Source: G965216905 sp965216905
Lineage (GTDB): Bacteria > Actinomycetota > Acidimicrobiia > Spongiisociales > ZC4RG35
Assembly (NCBI GenBank): GCA_965216905.1
Contig: OZ244213.1
Span: forward strand, 930,001-994,000
DNA: 64,000 nt
Direction: 5' to 3'
This document shows positions 35,098 to 43,858 of this stretch, one piece after another. The translations under genes and the position numbers were made by a program. The notes under the pieces are model-generated. The model saw only the letters and a program-made list of their open reading frames with translations, was not told the DNA's origin and did no database searches. Positions within the stretch are counted from its first letter, which is position 1. Every line of letters begins with the position of its first letter.

Positions 35098-36218
35098 CCG
35101 CCTCCCCGGCGGAGCGCTTCGACATCGTCGTCATCGGTGGCGGGATCGCCGGGATCAGCGCCGCCCACCATCTCGCGGCGCGCCACCGCACGGTCTTGGT
35201 GATCGACCAGGAGCGATCTCTCACCCATCACACCACGGGGCGGTCGGCCGCATTGTTCTTTGGCTCGTATGGCCACGCCGACATCGTCCCACTCTCATCG
35301 GCATCGCGGCCGTTTCTCGACCAGCCACCTCCGGAGTTGACCGACCTGCCGCTGCTCCACCCCCGCGGCGCCCTCACCGTCGTCACGCCTGAGCAAACCG
35401 AGCATGGCCACCTCCTCGACGAGGAGACGCCCGGGGTCGTCTCGCTGGAAGCCCACGAAGTCGAACGACTCGTCCCGGTCCTGCGCCCGGTCCTCGGTGG
35501 TCGATACGAGGCCGGCGCAGCCGACATCGACGTGGCGGAGCTTCATCAATGCTTCGTCCGCGGGTTCCGCAGAGGAGGCGGGGAGATCCGGACCCGCTGG
35601 AAGTTCTTGCGCGCCGAGTACGGCGATGACGGATGGTTGGTCGGCACCAACCAAGGCAACCTCCGATGTGATGTCGTCGTCGATGCCGCCGGTGCGTGGG
35701 GCGACGAGGTGGCGTTGGGTGCCGGGGTCCGACCGATCGGGTTGGAGCCGCGCCGCCGCACCGCCTTCATGGTGATGGGACCGGATGGATGCGATCGGTG
35801 GCCACTGGTCACCGACGTCACGATGAGTTTCTATTTCAAGCCGGATGGACCGCAGCTCCTTTGCTCGCCGGCCGACGAGACGGCCTCCGAACCCTGTGAC
35901 GCCCGACCGGATCCGGTGGACATTGCGCTCGCCATCGAGCGGATCAACGCCGTCACCCACCTCGAAATCCGATCGATCCGCTCCTCCTGGGCCGGTCTCC
36001 GGACCTTCTGCCCCGGCGGGTCGATGGCGATCGGTTCCGATGCCGACGTCCCCTCCTTCTTCTGGCTGGTGGGTCAGGGCGGCACCGGGATTCAGACCGC
36101 ACCGGCCGCCGGCCGGCTCACCGCAGACCTGATCGTCGACGGCGAACCTTCTCCGGAACTCGGAGACCACGGCGTCGATGCGGCGGCCCTCGATCCCCGC
36201 CGGTCCCGTCCCGATTGA
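35094..36218 (+). CDS. FAD-dependent oxidoreductase, DAO (DadA-like) family
   Basis: 374 residues. Dinucleotide fold IVVIGGGIAGISAAHHLA (GxGxxG near 15-20), then TGRSAALFFGSYGHAD and a C-terminal GQGGTGIQTAPAAGRL. These match DAO-family amine/glycine-type oxidases that use FAD. Its ATGA overlap with the CoxL-like gene suggests both proteins act in one pathway, perhaps with this protein as electron or substrate partner, but that is inference. Confidence 0.8.
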   Translation: MTASPAERFDIVVIGGGIAGISAAHHLAARHRTVLVIDQERSLTHHTTGRSAALFFGSYGHADIVPLSSASRPFLDQPPPELTDLPLLHPRGALTVVTPEQTEHGHLLDEETPGVVSLEAHEVERLVPVLRPVLGGRYEAGAADIDVAELHQCFVRGFRRGGGEIRTRWKFLRAEYGDDGWLVGTNQGNLRCDVVVDAAGAWGDEVALGAGVRPIGLEPRRRTAFMVMGPDGCDRWPLVTDVTMSFYFKPDGPQLLCSPADETASEPCDARPDPVDIALAIERINAVTHLEIRSIRSSWAGLRTFCPGGSMAIGSDADVPSFFWLVGQGGTGIQTAPAAGRLTADLIVDGEPSPELGDHGVDAAALDPRRSRPD

Positions 36219-36383
36219 GCCGATCGCTCCATTGAGAGGCGTAACGCCGGGGCGGTACCCTGCGACTTCACTCCGGGGGCGGGCGCACCCGACGAAGCGC
36301 TCGGCACGGGTTGGGGCACTGCCTTGCGGCGCCGCCCGCCCGCAACCCTCACCACAGCAATCGAGGCCAGTCAGGGGCATGCC

Positions 36384-36680
36384 ATGATGAAGAAGCGCTA
36401 TTTCAAGACGAAGGACGAAGTCGAGGTCACCTTCGAGGTGCCGGCGCACGTCGGAGACGAGGTCGAGTGGGTGTCGGAGTCCACCGGATGGGACCCGATT
36501 CCGATGAAGCTCTCGGATCGCGGGAAAGGTCCGTTCAAACTGCGCGTCCGCATCCCCAAGGATGCCCGAGTGCAGTTTCGGTATCGAGTCGATGGTCGGC
36601 GCTGGATCAACGATGACCAGGCGGACGACTACTGGTTCAACGGACACGACGCCCACAACTCGGTGGTGTCCACCGTCTGA
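36384..36680 (+). CDS. Stand-alone E-set (CBM48/isoamylase N-like) domain protein
   Basis: 98 residues, starting MMKKRYFKTKDEVEVTFEVP. The sequence is a single immunoglobulin-like E-set domain (WVSESTGWDPIPMKL, GPFKLRVRIPKDARVQFRYRVDG, WINDDQADDYWFNGHDAHNSVV) of the kind that binds glycogen at the front of GlgB/GlgX and in AMPK-like proteins. There is no catalytic domain. It may target glycogen or regulate the Glg enzymes encoded at 45-52 kb. Confidence 0.75.
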   Translation: MMKKRYFKTKDEVEVTFEVPAHVGDEVEWVSESTGWDPIPMKLSDRGKGPFKLRVRIPKDARVQFRYRVDGRRWINDDQADDYWFNGHDAHNSVVSTV

Positions 36681-36708
36681 CGGCTTGGGGTCGCCGGGCG
36701 GGCGGCGT

Positions 36709-37479
36709 TCAGGAGAAGCGGGGGGCGCGCTTCTCCAGGAAGGCCGCAACACCCTCTCGATGGTGGGGGCCGGCGAGGGCCCGTCGCTCCACACCGAGGG
36801 CCGCGTCGCCGTCGCCTGCTCCGCGCTCGATCGTCTCCATGAGCGACTTCGTCCATGCGATGGAGTCGCCTGACAGCTCCGCCATCGACGCGAGCAGTGC
36901 CTCCCGCTCGGTGGCGAGTTGGGCGACGTCGACCAGGGAGTCGACCAATCCGATCTGCGCCGCCTCCTTCGCCGACACGGAAGCTGCCGTGAACAGCAGC
37001 CGGCGGGCTTGACCGGTCCCCACCGTCCACATGAGCCGCTGAAGGGCCGGGAAGGGATACACCACACCCAGCCGAGCAGCCGGGATCGAGAAGGTGGCTC
37101 TGGTCGTGGCCATCCGGACGTCGGCGCACAGCGCCAGTCCGACCGCACCCCCGTGGCACGGTCCGTCGACCAACGCAACGGTGGGCTTGGACAGCCGGGC
37201 CAAACGAGCGAACGCTTCACGAATGTGATCGAGCCCCACGGCGGCCCGGTCCGAATCGTCGAGCTCTCGCCGAAGTTGGTCGACGTCGGCCCCCGCACTG
37301 AAGACACCTTCCACGCCGCTCTCGATGGTCACGACGCGGATCTGCGGATCGTCGCCCGCCTGGTCGACGAGCTCGGCGAATCGAAGCCACATCGCCGTCG
37401 TGAACGCGTTACGGCGTTCGGGACGATCGATCAGGATCGCACCGACCGGCCCGGTTCGTTCGATGCGTAGAGGTTGCAT
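36709..37479 (-). CDS. Crotonase-fold protein lacking both hydratase glutamates
   Basis: 256 residues. The fold is clear: RPERRNAFTTAMW, GVFSAGADVDQL (oxyanion hole), GPCHGGAVGLALCADVRMA and FSIPAARLGVVYP. In enoyl-CoA hydratases the last two motifs carry the catalytic Glu pair; here the corresponding positions appear to be Gly and Ala. Hydratase activity is therefore doubtful, while CoA-ester binding is likely. Other crotonases (isomerase, decarboxylase, thioesterase types) use different residues. It is downstream of the MpaB-like gene. Confidence 0.75.
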   Translation of the reverse strand: MQPLRIERTGPVGAILIDRPERRNAFTTAMWLRFAELVDQAGDDPQIRVVTIESGVEGVFSAGADVDQLRRELDDSDRAAVGLDHIREAFARLARLSKPTVALVDGPCHGGAVGLALCADVRMATTRATFSIPAARLGVVYPFPALQRLMWTVGTGQARRLLFTAASVSAKEAAQIGLVDSLVDVAQLATEREALLASMAELSGDSIAWTKSLMETIERGAGDGDAALGVERRALAGPHHREGVAAFLEKRAPRFS

Positions 37480-37495
37480 GCCGCCATCCTGGCAG

Positions 37496-38419
37496 TCACC
37501 GCACGTCCTCGAAGGGGACCCGCTGCTTGAACATGCCGGCAGGAGGGTCGATCCCCACTCGAAGCAGCGCCATCCGCCATCGGGGCGATGCCCCCAACGC
37601 CCACTGCAGACACCGCACCATGATGCGCCCCGCCTGGGCACCCATCCAGCCGCTGCGCACACCGAGTATCGATTGGATGCGGACCGGGATCGTCGAGACG
37701 GCGGCTGCCGCCAGCAGGTGATACCCAAGGCGCACACCAACCGTCAGTGGAGGACGGCGCAGGAAGTCGACCGCCGCCTCCATTCCGGGCGACGGACCGA
37801 TCTCAGGGTGGCCTGCCAGCCACGCCGTCAGCTCATTCGCGGTCGTCGGCACGGGGCTGGCACCCATTCGGCGCCCGACGATGGCCTGCTCGGCCACGAA
37901 TCGATCTGCCTGCTCCGGTGTCAGCGGGGATGTGCCGAACCGTTGGTTCGACACGAGGAAGGACTCGGTGAGTGAGTTGTGGACCCAGGCGGCCAGGGCG
38001 GGTGCGTCGGCGGTGTACGGGTTCCCTCGATGGGACGTGCCTCGCACCGGCCGGTGGGCGCGGCGAACCTGGGCGATGGCGGCCGCCACCTCGGGCTCGG
38101 CTCCGTAGGCGGTGGCCGTCACGTAGTTCGAGGTACGGGAGAGCCTGCCGAGTGGATCATCGCGGTATCGAGAGTGGTCGTCGACGCCGGCGACGACCTC
38201 CGGATGAGCGGCCTGAATCAGCAACGCTCGAATGCCTCCGACGAAGGTGGCAGGGTCGCCCATGACCCGCCAGGTCACGGAGTCCGGACCGAACAGTCCG
38301 GGATCGCCCCGATAGGTCAGCGTGTCGGCGAGCGGGTCATCGGCATGAGCAAAAAGCCCGGTGGCGGCTCCCACGATCCGGCGCCGGAGGGTGTCGAGCA
38401 TCGCCCAGGAGTCTCCCAT
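37496..38419 (-). CDS. Oxygenase MpaB-like (DUF2236) protein
   Basis: 307 residues. Hallmarks of the DUF2236/MpaB family: LIQAAHPEVVAGVDDHSRYRDDPLGRLSRTSNYV and VRRAHRPVRGTSHRGNPYTADAPALAAWVHN, which contain the conserved His residues thought to bind haem in MpaB and Lcp relatives. ATG at 38401 is an alternative start. It lies between the crotonase and the GAF kinase gene. Substrate unknown. Confidence 0.8.
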   Translation of the reverse strand: MGDSWAMLDTLRRRIVGAATGLFAHADDPLADTLTYRGDPGLFGPDSVTWRVMGDPATFVGGIRALLIQAAHPEVVAGVDDHSRYRDDPLGRLSRTSNYVTATAYGAEPEVAAAIAQVRRAHRPVRGTSHRGNPYTADAPALAAWVHNSLTESFLVSNQRFGTSPLTPEQADRFVAEQAIVGRRMGASPVPTTANELTAWLAGHPEIGPSPGMEAAVDFLRRPPLTVGVRLGYHLLAAAAVSTIPVRIQSILGVRSGWMGAQAGRIMVRCLQWALGASPRWRMALLRVGIDPPAGMFKQRVPFEDVR

Positions 38420-38446
38420 CGGCTCGGGCGAATCCGTAACCCAGGA

Positions 38447-40384
38447 TCAGGACCCGGATCGAGCCAGAGGAATCGACAACTCGAACGCCGTGCAGCCGTC
38501 GCGACGCCGGTAGGTGAGGTCACCGCCCATCCGCCGGGCGAGCTGGCGTGACACCGACAAGCCCAATCCCACCGAGCCGGCATGGGTGGCGCCCTTCGCA
38601 CGCCCGTACGGCTCGAAGATCTCTTCCACCGACTCGTCGTCCACGCCCGGGCCGTCATCGACGACCGCCAGCACGCCGAAGCCGTCTTCGGATCGGAGTT
38701 CGAAGTGGATGTGTTCCCCGCCGTATCGGATTGCGTTGCTGATGAGATTGCGAATGATCTGGCGGATCCGCATCGGATCGGCGTCGACCGGTGGCATCGC
38801 TCCGGCGAGGTTGGCATCGAGGACCTTCCCGCCACTTCTCGATGACTGTGAGATCAGCAGCGAACTCAGCTCCTGATGCAACTCGAAGGAGCGTGGCTTG
38901 ATCACCAACGTGTCGAGGTCGGCTCGCGCCGCCACCAAAAGGTCTTCGATGATGGCCCCCAACTCGGCGGATCCGTCGTGGATCATCCCCAGCAACTCGT
39001 CGATCTCCTCACCGTCGAGGAGATCGCGATGCTCCCGAAGCTGCTGGGTGAGCCCGATCACGCCCGTCAGCGGATTTCTCAGCTCGTGGGAGACGGTGGC
39101 GATGAAGCGGTCCTTCGAACGCACCACCTCCTCGAGTTCTTCGGAGAGTTTCGTCACCTCGGACAGCGACGTCTGGAGTGCACCGTTCTCGAGTGTGAGC
39201 GCCACGCGACCGGCAATGGTCTCGAGGACCTTCAGATCCTGACCGGTGAAGTCACCGACCGAACTCAGCGGATCGCCCAGGATGATCACACCGGCGGGTG
39301 CGCCCTGGGTGTGGATCGGTGCCGACATGATCGAGCGGGTCGATCCGAGCCCCAGTCCGGCTGCGTCGTGCGGTTCGAGTTGGGTCGCAAATGCGGCGTG
39401 GTCGGAGGCGATGAGTTCGAGCATCTCGGGACCGACGGTGTCGCGGTTCATCCGCTCCACGGTCCCGTCGGCGTTTGCGACGGTGCGAAAGGCCACCCCC
39501 GGCTCTCCGTCGAGCACGACGACGATGTGGGCGGTCTCGACCTCGAACATGCGGCAGGCTTCGGCTGCCGCCACCGGCAGTGCGTCGTCCAGTGACGGCG
39601 CACCATGGAGGGCCAGGGTGAACTCGTAGAGCGCCTGCACACGAGCCCGTTCGTCGCGCTGGTCCGTGTACACCCGATACGCGAGAAACAGCACCGCCAC
39701 CGGGACGAGCGCCAACCAGCCCGACGTCGGCCGCACCCACAGCAATGTGACCCCGACCAGGGCCAGGGCCGTATTGACGACGGTTCCCACGAGGCCGAAC
39801 AGCACCACCTCGCGCAGGTCGCCCATCGAGAGCCTTCCGCCGGTGGCCCGGATGGCGGTGGTGACCAGTCCGTTGGCGACGATGAACGCCGCCACCGTGG
39901 CCGCGAGTGCCGCCAGCCAGGTGACCCAGCCGAGGACGGGATTCAACCGGGCGATGACGTGGAAGACCAGGGCGGCAAACGCAGCCTGGGTCGTGAACTG
40001 GGCGATGTTGAACAGCAGCTTGACTCCGCGCTGGCGCCGAACGAAGGCGAGGGCGACCGCGCTGCCCACCGCCATCGCCAAGACCAGGCCGGAGACGCTC
40101 GTGAAGAAGAGCCCCGCCACCAGCGGAATCTCGCTCATCGAGAAGGAGTGCGCATCTCGTCGGAACTTGAGGTGGACCACGCCGAACTCGGCGGTGGCGA
40201 AGGCTACGGCGAGCAACCACCACGGCAGCCCGATCGGCGCTCGAACGGAGTCGAGCAGTTGGGCCACCACCGTGACCGGGATCACGGCCATGCCGGCGGC
40301 GATTCCAAGGAGCGCGACGAGCCAGACGCCTCCGAGGACTCGGGGCGGGAGTCGGCGCGTCACGCGATGGTCGGTTGCCACCAT
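38447..40384 (-). CDS. Membrane histidine kinase with GAF domain
   Basis: 645 residues. Six to seven TM helices (15-245) of MASE-like type, GAF domain (about 255-385, FEVETAHIVVVLDGE, APIHTQGAPAGVIILGD), a short coiled coil, HisKA FIATVSHELRNPL, and a HATPase with NAIRYGG, DDGPGVDDESVEEIF and GLGLSVSRQLARRMGG. No adjacent response regulator. Its C-terminal half is closely related to the kinase at 27934-30039. The N-terminal domain likely senses a membrane or small hydrophobic signal. Confidence 0.85.
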   Translation of the reverse strand: MVATDHRVTRRLPPRVLGGVWLVALLGIAAGMAVIPVTVVAQLLDSVRAPIGLPWWLLAVAFATAEFGVVHLKFRRDAHSFSMSEIPLVAGLFFTSVSGLVLAMAVGSAVALAFVRRQRGVKLLFNIAQFTTQAAFAALVFHVIARLNPVLGWVTWLAALAATVAAFIVANGLVTTAIRATGGRLSMGDLREVVLFGLVGTVVNTALALVGVTLLWVRPTSGWLALVPVAVLFLAYRVYTDQRDERARVQALYEFTLALHGAPSLDDALPVAAAEACRMFEVETAHIVVVLDGEPGVAFRTVANADGTVERMNRDTVGPEMLELIASDHAAFATQLEPHDAAGLGLGSTRSIMSAPIHTQGAPAGVIILGDPLSSVGDFTGQDLKVLETIAGRVALTLENGALQTSLSEVTKLSEELEEVVRSKDRFIATVSHELRNPLTGVIGLTQQLREHRDLLDGEEIDELLGMIHDGSAELGAIIEDLLVAARADLDTLVIKPRSFELHQELSSLLISQSSRSGGKVLDANLAGAMPPVDADPMRIRQIIRNLISNAIRYGGEHIHFELRSEDGFGVLAVVDDGPGVDDESVEEIFEPYGRAKGATHAGSVGLGLSVSRQLARRMGGDLTYRRRDGCTAFELSIPLARSGS

Positions 40385-40478
40385 GGCTCATCCTGTCGGC
40401 AGCAACCTCCGCGGCAGTAGCGCTGCGGTAAACGTCCATCCGGAGGAGAGGAACGGCTGGGCCGATGCCGGCACCGAG

Positions 40479-41558
40479 TCAGGTCGTCAGGTCGAAGCTG
40501 CTCCGGTCGACGATCACCGAACCACTCCGCATGACCAGCTGCGGGGTGGCGAGCGCTCGGGCCACCACGCCGGGATGGTCGACCAGAACCACCAGGTCAG
40601 CCGGTTCTCCGTGCTGGAATGGCGCGGCCAGTCCGCAATGCCGAAAGCCACCCTCGGTGGCCCACTCCACTGCGTTGCGGCGGTCCATCCCGTAGTCGAC
40701 CAGCCGCTCCACCTCGGAAGCGACCTCCGCGGAAGGAACCGACATGTCCGAACCCGGCAGCACCGCCAATCCCGCCTCCGCGGCCACGGGAAGCAAACGC
40801 CGGACGTTTTCGAGGCCCTGGCCGATCACCGAGGCGCCGGTGGAACCGGGGCGCATCTGTCGGAGCACCTCTTCCATCCGAAGGATGGTCGGCACCCACG
40901 ATCCTCCACGCTCGGCCAGGGTGCGGACGTCGGACTCCGTTAGGTAGAGCCCGTGCTCGATCGAATCGACACCGGCTCGTACGGCCGGTGACGCCGAGCC
41001 CGCCATTGCATGGATCGCGACCTTCGCACCGGCCGAGTGTGCCGTCTTCACTGCCGAAGCCAGCGCGGACTCGTCGAAGTTCACGACCGCCCCGCGCCCT
41101 CGCCGCGGGAAGTCGCCAACCAGTTTCACCCATGACCGGGTGGTCGACGCCTGTTCTGCGACCGCTTCCACCAGATCGTCCTGGTCCACTTCTCGGGCGA
41201 ACCCGTCGAAGTAGCCATCCGGGGCGGCGATCATCCGGCCCGCCGCCTGGATGGCCGGACACCGGTCGGGAGGGTCGGACATCAAGGTCAGAACGGTGTC
41301 ATCGGACCAGCCCTTGTCCAAGCACAGAAAGATGCCCGACTCGAGGGCCACGAATGCCCTCCGTCGGATGGCGTCCCGGTCGGCAACGTCGAATGTGCCG
41401 GGTTCCGTCGAAAGGTGAGCGTGGGCATCCACCACTCCCCCGATCGACCAAGCATCGGAGAGGTCGAGGGTTGGTCCGTCTTTGGGCGCCGCCCAGCGTC
41501 CTTGGTCGACGGCGAGTTCGACGATCTGTTCGTCGAGAGTCCGAAGGCGGAGATCCAT
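40479..41558 (-). CDS. Amidohydrolase-superfamily metal-dependent hydrolase
   Basis: 359 residues. The composite TIM-barrel pattern includes VVDAHAHL (metal-binding HxH), WVKLVGDFPRRG with a likely Lys ligand, and HAMAGSASP, SIEHGLYL and LPGSDMSV (the terminal Asp). This is the pattern of imidazolonepropionase/prolidase-like and other amidohydrolases. The C-terminal strand LVVLVDHPGVVARALATPQLVMRSG is the typical composite beta domain. Start at 41558 fits better than upstream Met codons. Substrate unknown. Confidence 0.8.
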   Translation of the reverse strand: MDLRLRTLDEQIVELAVDQGRWAAPKDGPTLDLSDAWSIGGVVDAHAHLSTEPGTFDVADRDAIRRRAFVALESGIFLCLDKGWSDDTVLTLMSDPPDRCPAIQAAGRMIAAPDGYFDGFAREVDQDDLVEAVAEQASTTRSWVKLVGDFPRRGRGAVVNFDESALASAVKTAHSAGAKVAIHAMAGSASPAVRAGVDSIEHGLYLTESDVRTLAERGGSWVPTILRMEEVLRQMRPGSTGASVIGQGLENVRRLLPVAAEAGLAVLPGSDMSVPSAEVASEVERLVDYGMDRRNAVEWATEGGFRHCGLAAPFQHGEPADLVVLVDHPGVVARALATPQLVMRSGSVIVDRSSFDLTT

Positions 41559-41633
41559 GAACTCGACGATAGATGCCGAGCGCTCGGCACATCGCTCTCG
41601 CCAAGCCACTCACGCGTGTTGAATGAGGAGGCC

Positions 41634-42989
41634 ATGTTCCAGTCCCGTCGCCTGATATCGATCCTGGCGGTGCTGCTCTCGGTGGTCGTCGCATGCGGAA
41701 CCCTCGAGGGCGCATCCGCGCCGCCCGCCGGCCGGCCGGACACGGCCACGGTCCCTCCCGGAACGTGTCCGGGGGCGATCCCCGACCTGGCGGCGTTGTG
41801 CGAGGCCATCGACCTGATCGAGGACCGCTACATCGATCCGGTGCAGGCGCCCGGTTTGGCGGCGGCGGCCAGGGGTGGTCTGACCGATCTCGAGCCGGCC
41901 GCGGATCCTCCCGACCTGTCGTGCGGGTCGAGCCAGGAGCTGACCGATCGGTTGTGCCGCGCCATCGACGACGCGGACGTCGAGGTGGACGACGGCGTCG
42001 AGGCGGCGCTGGACGCCATCTCCCACACCGCCCTCGACCCGTACAGCGACTATCTCACACCGGTCGAGTTGGAGGACGCGGTTGCCCAGACCACCGGAAC
42101 CGTGGAGGGCATCGGGGCCCTGGTGACGACCGAGGACCAGGAGGCCGCCGAACCGGAGCGCAGCGACTGTCCGCTGCTCGGTCATACGTGTTGGATGGTG
42201 ATCGTCTCGGTGTTCCCCGGCGGGCCGGCCGAAGGAGCCGGACTCCTCCCCGGGGATCGAATCCTGACCGTGGATGGGGAACCGGTCGTCGGGAAGACGA
42301 TCGACGCCGTCACGGGTGAGGTCCGGGGCGAGCCGGGTTCGACCGTCGAGATCGGCCTGGATCGCGATGGCCAACGGTTCTCGGCGACCCTGGTGAGGGA
42401 CTCCGTCGACGTGCCCGTCGTCCACACGGAGGTCATCGAAGACATCGGATACATCCGCCTGTCGATCTTCACCGACGCCTCGGCCCGGCAGGTTCGAGAT
42501 GCCCTCGAATCCCTTCAGGAGGGCGGGGTCGGGACGGTCATCGTCGACTTGCGGGACAACCCCGGCGGCACCCTCGACTCGGCCGTCGACATCACCAGCG
42601 AGTTCCTGCAAGACGGCATCGTGGTGCGGACCCAGGCGCCGAGCGAGGAGGTCCCCTACGCGGTCACCGGCGACGGTGTTGCCCTCGACATCCCCGTCAT
42701 CGTGCTCATCAACGAAGGCTCGGCCTCCGCGTCCGAGGTCATGGCCGGAGCGCTCGGTGAGTCGGATCGGGCGGTGATCGTCGGGCAGCCGAGCTTCGGC
42801 AAGAACACGGTCCAGCAGCGATTCGGGCTCGACAACGGCGGAGCGATCAAACTCACCGTCGCCCGCTGGATCACTCCGGGCGGTGTCGACTTCGGGCAAG
42901 CCGGAATCACCCCGGACGTCCTCGCCGACCTCCCCGCCTCGATGCCGACCGCCGACCTGGTGGCCGAGGTGACGCGACTGGTCGGCTGA
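41634..42989 (+). CDS. S41 carboxy-terminal processing protease, lipoprotein
   Basis: 451 residues from ATG 41634 after GAGGAG. Lipoprotein signal ISILAVLLSVVVAC; N-terminal helical region with ALDPYSDYLTPVE; PDZ domain (about 150-240, VSVFPGGPAEGAGLLPGDRILTVDGE); S41 core with YIRLSIFTDAS, VIVDLRDNPGGTLDSA, catalytic Ser in NEGSASASEVMAGAL and Lys in SFGKNTVQ. It should cleave exported proteins at their C-termini on the outer face of the membrane. A Cys-containing insertion (PERSDCPLLGHTC) in the PDZ region is unusual for CtpA. Confidence 0.85.
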   Translation: MFQSRRLISILAVLLSVVVACGTLEGASAPPAGRPDTATVPPGTCPGAIPDLAALCEAIDLIEDRYIDPVQAPGLAAAARGGLTDLEPAADPPDLSCGSSQELTDRLCRAIDDADVEVDDGVEAALDAISHTALDPYSDYLTPVELEDAVAQTTGTVEGIGALVTTEDQEAAEPERSDCPLLGHTCWMVIVSVFPGGPAEGAGLLPGDRILTVDGEPVVGKTIDAVTGEVRGEPGSTVEIGLDRDGQRFSATLVRDSVDVPVVHTEVIEDIGYIRLSIFTDASARQVRDALESLQEGGVGTVIVDLRDNPGGTLDSAVDITSEFLQDGIVVRTQAPSEEVPYAVTGDGVALDIPVIVLINEGSASASEVMAGALGESDRAVIVGQPSFGKNTVQQRFGLDNGGAIKLTVARWITPGGVDFGQAGITPDVLADLPASMPTADLVAEVTRLVG

Positions 42990-43010
42990 TCGGACCGGCG
43001 GCGGACCCTC

Positions 43011-43703
43011 TCAGAACTCCGGCAGCTCGGCGGCGGCCACGCCCTGGCCGTGCCCGGCCGTGTCGTAGGAGACCTGGCAGAAACCGTGATTGCAGTAGCC
43101 CCGCGGATGCTTGTGCAGGTAGCCCTGGTGATAGTCCTCGGCGAAGTAGAAGGTCCCGTCGCCCGCTTCGCCCAGCGGCCGAATCTCGGTCGAGATCGTT
43201 CCGTACCCCGCTTCCGTCAGCGCCCGCTGATAGCGGTTGGCCGAATCGAGGGCGGCCGCCAGCTGGGCATCGGTGGTCGTGTAGATCGCCGACCGGTATT
43301 GGGTGCCGACATCGTTGCCCTGGCGGTTCGGGGTCGTCGGGTCATGGTTCTCCCAGAACTCCTTGAGCAGGCGCTCCAGCTCCACCTTGGCCGGTTCGTA
43401 CACCACGAGCGCCACCTCGGCATGACCGGTCCGGCCCGTGCAGATCTCCTCGTAGATGGGGTTGGCCGTGTACCCGCCGGCGTAACCGGCGGCGGTGACA
43501 TGGACGCCAGGGATCTGCCAGAAGATGCGTTCGGCACCCCAGAAGCAACCCATACCGAACACGATGGTCTCGGTCCCTCCGGGGTGAGGCCCGGTGAGGG
43601 AAGTCCCCAGAACCACATGACGGTCGCTGACGTTGAGCGGCTCGGACCGTCCGGGCAGCGCCGCATCGGCGTCGACCATCGAAGGTTTCCTCCGTCCAAA
43701 CAT
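43011..43703 (-). CDS. msrA: Peptide-methionine (S)-S-oxide reductase
   Basis: 230 residues from ATG 43703, preceded by AGGAGAAG. The catalytic motif GMGCFWGAERIFW, GYTGG/GYAGG (AAGYAGGYT), HAEVALVVYEP and NRQGNDVGTQYRSAIYTT are MsrA hallmarks. Two Cys near the end (GYCNHGFCQVSY) may act as resolving residues. It repairs Met-S-sulfoxide in proteins. There is no signal peptide. Divergent from the transglycosylase gene. Confidence 0.95.
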   Translation of the reverse strand: MFGRRKPSMVDADAALPGRSEPLNVSDRHVVLGTSLTGPHPGGTETIVFGMGCFWGAERIFWQIPGVHVTAAGYAGGYTANPIYEEICTGRTGHAEVALVVYEPAKVELERLLKEFWENHDPTTPNRQGNDVGTQYRSAIYTTTDAQLAAALDSANRYQRALTEAGYGTISTEIRPLGEAGDGTFYFAEDYHQGYLHKHPRGYCNHGFCQVSYDTAGHGQGVAAAELPEF

Positions 43704-43858
43704 GCTGCTTCTCCTGCGGTGTCGATGGGTCGTAGCGCAGCGATCGTGTCGCGACGCGGGCCGCGCCTCCATTCAACCGCAGCCGCTCGGAGTGTGTTCC
43801 CGCCCACCACCCTCGCCTACCCATGGGATGGGTCATGCCGTTAACCTCACCAACCCTG

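Noticed and set aside
36219..36383. Riboswitch or structured leader before the E-set gene
   Set aside because: GC-rich with possible stems (GGGCGGGC/GCCCGCCC), but I could not match conserved cores of c-di-AMP, SAM or other known aptamers. High GC alone explains the pairings.
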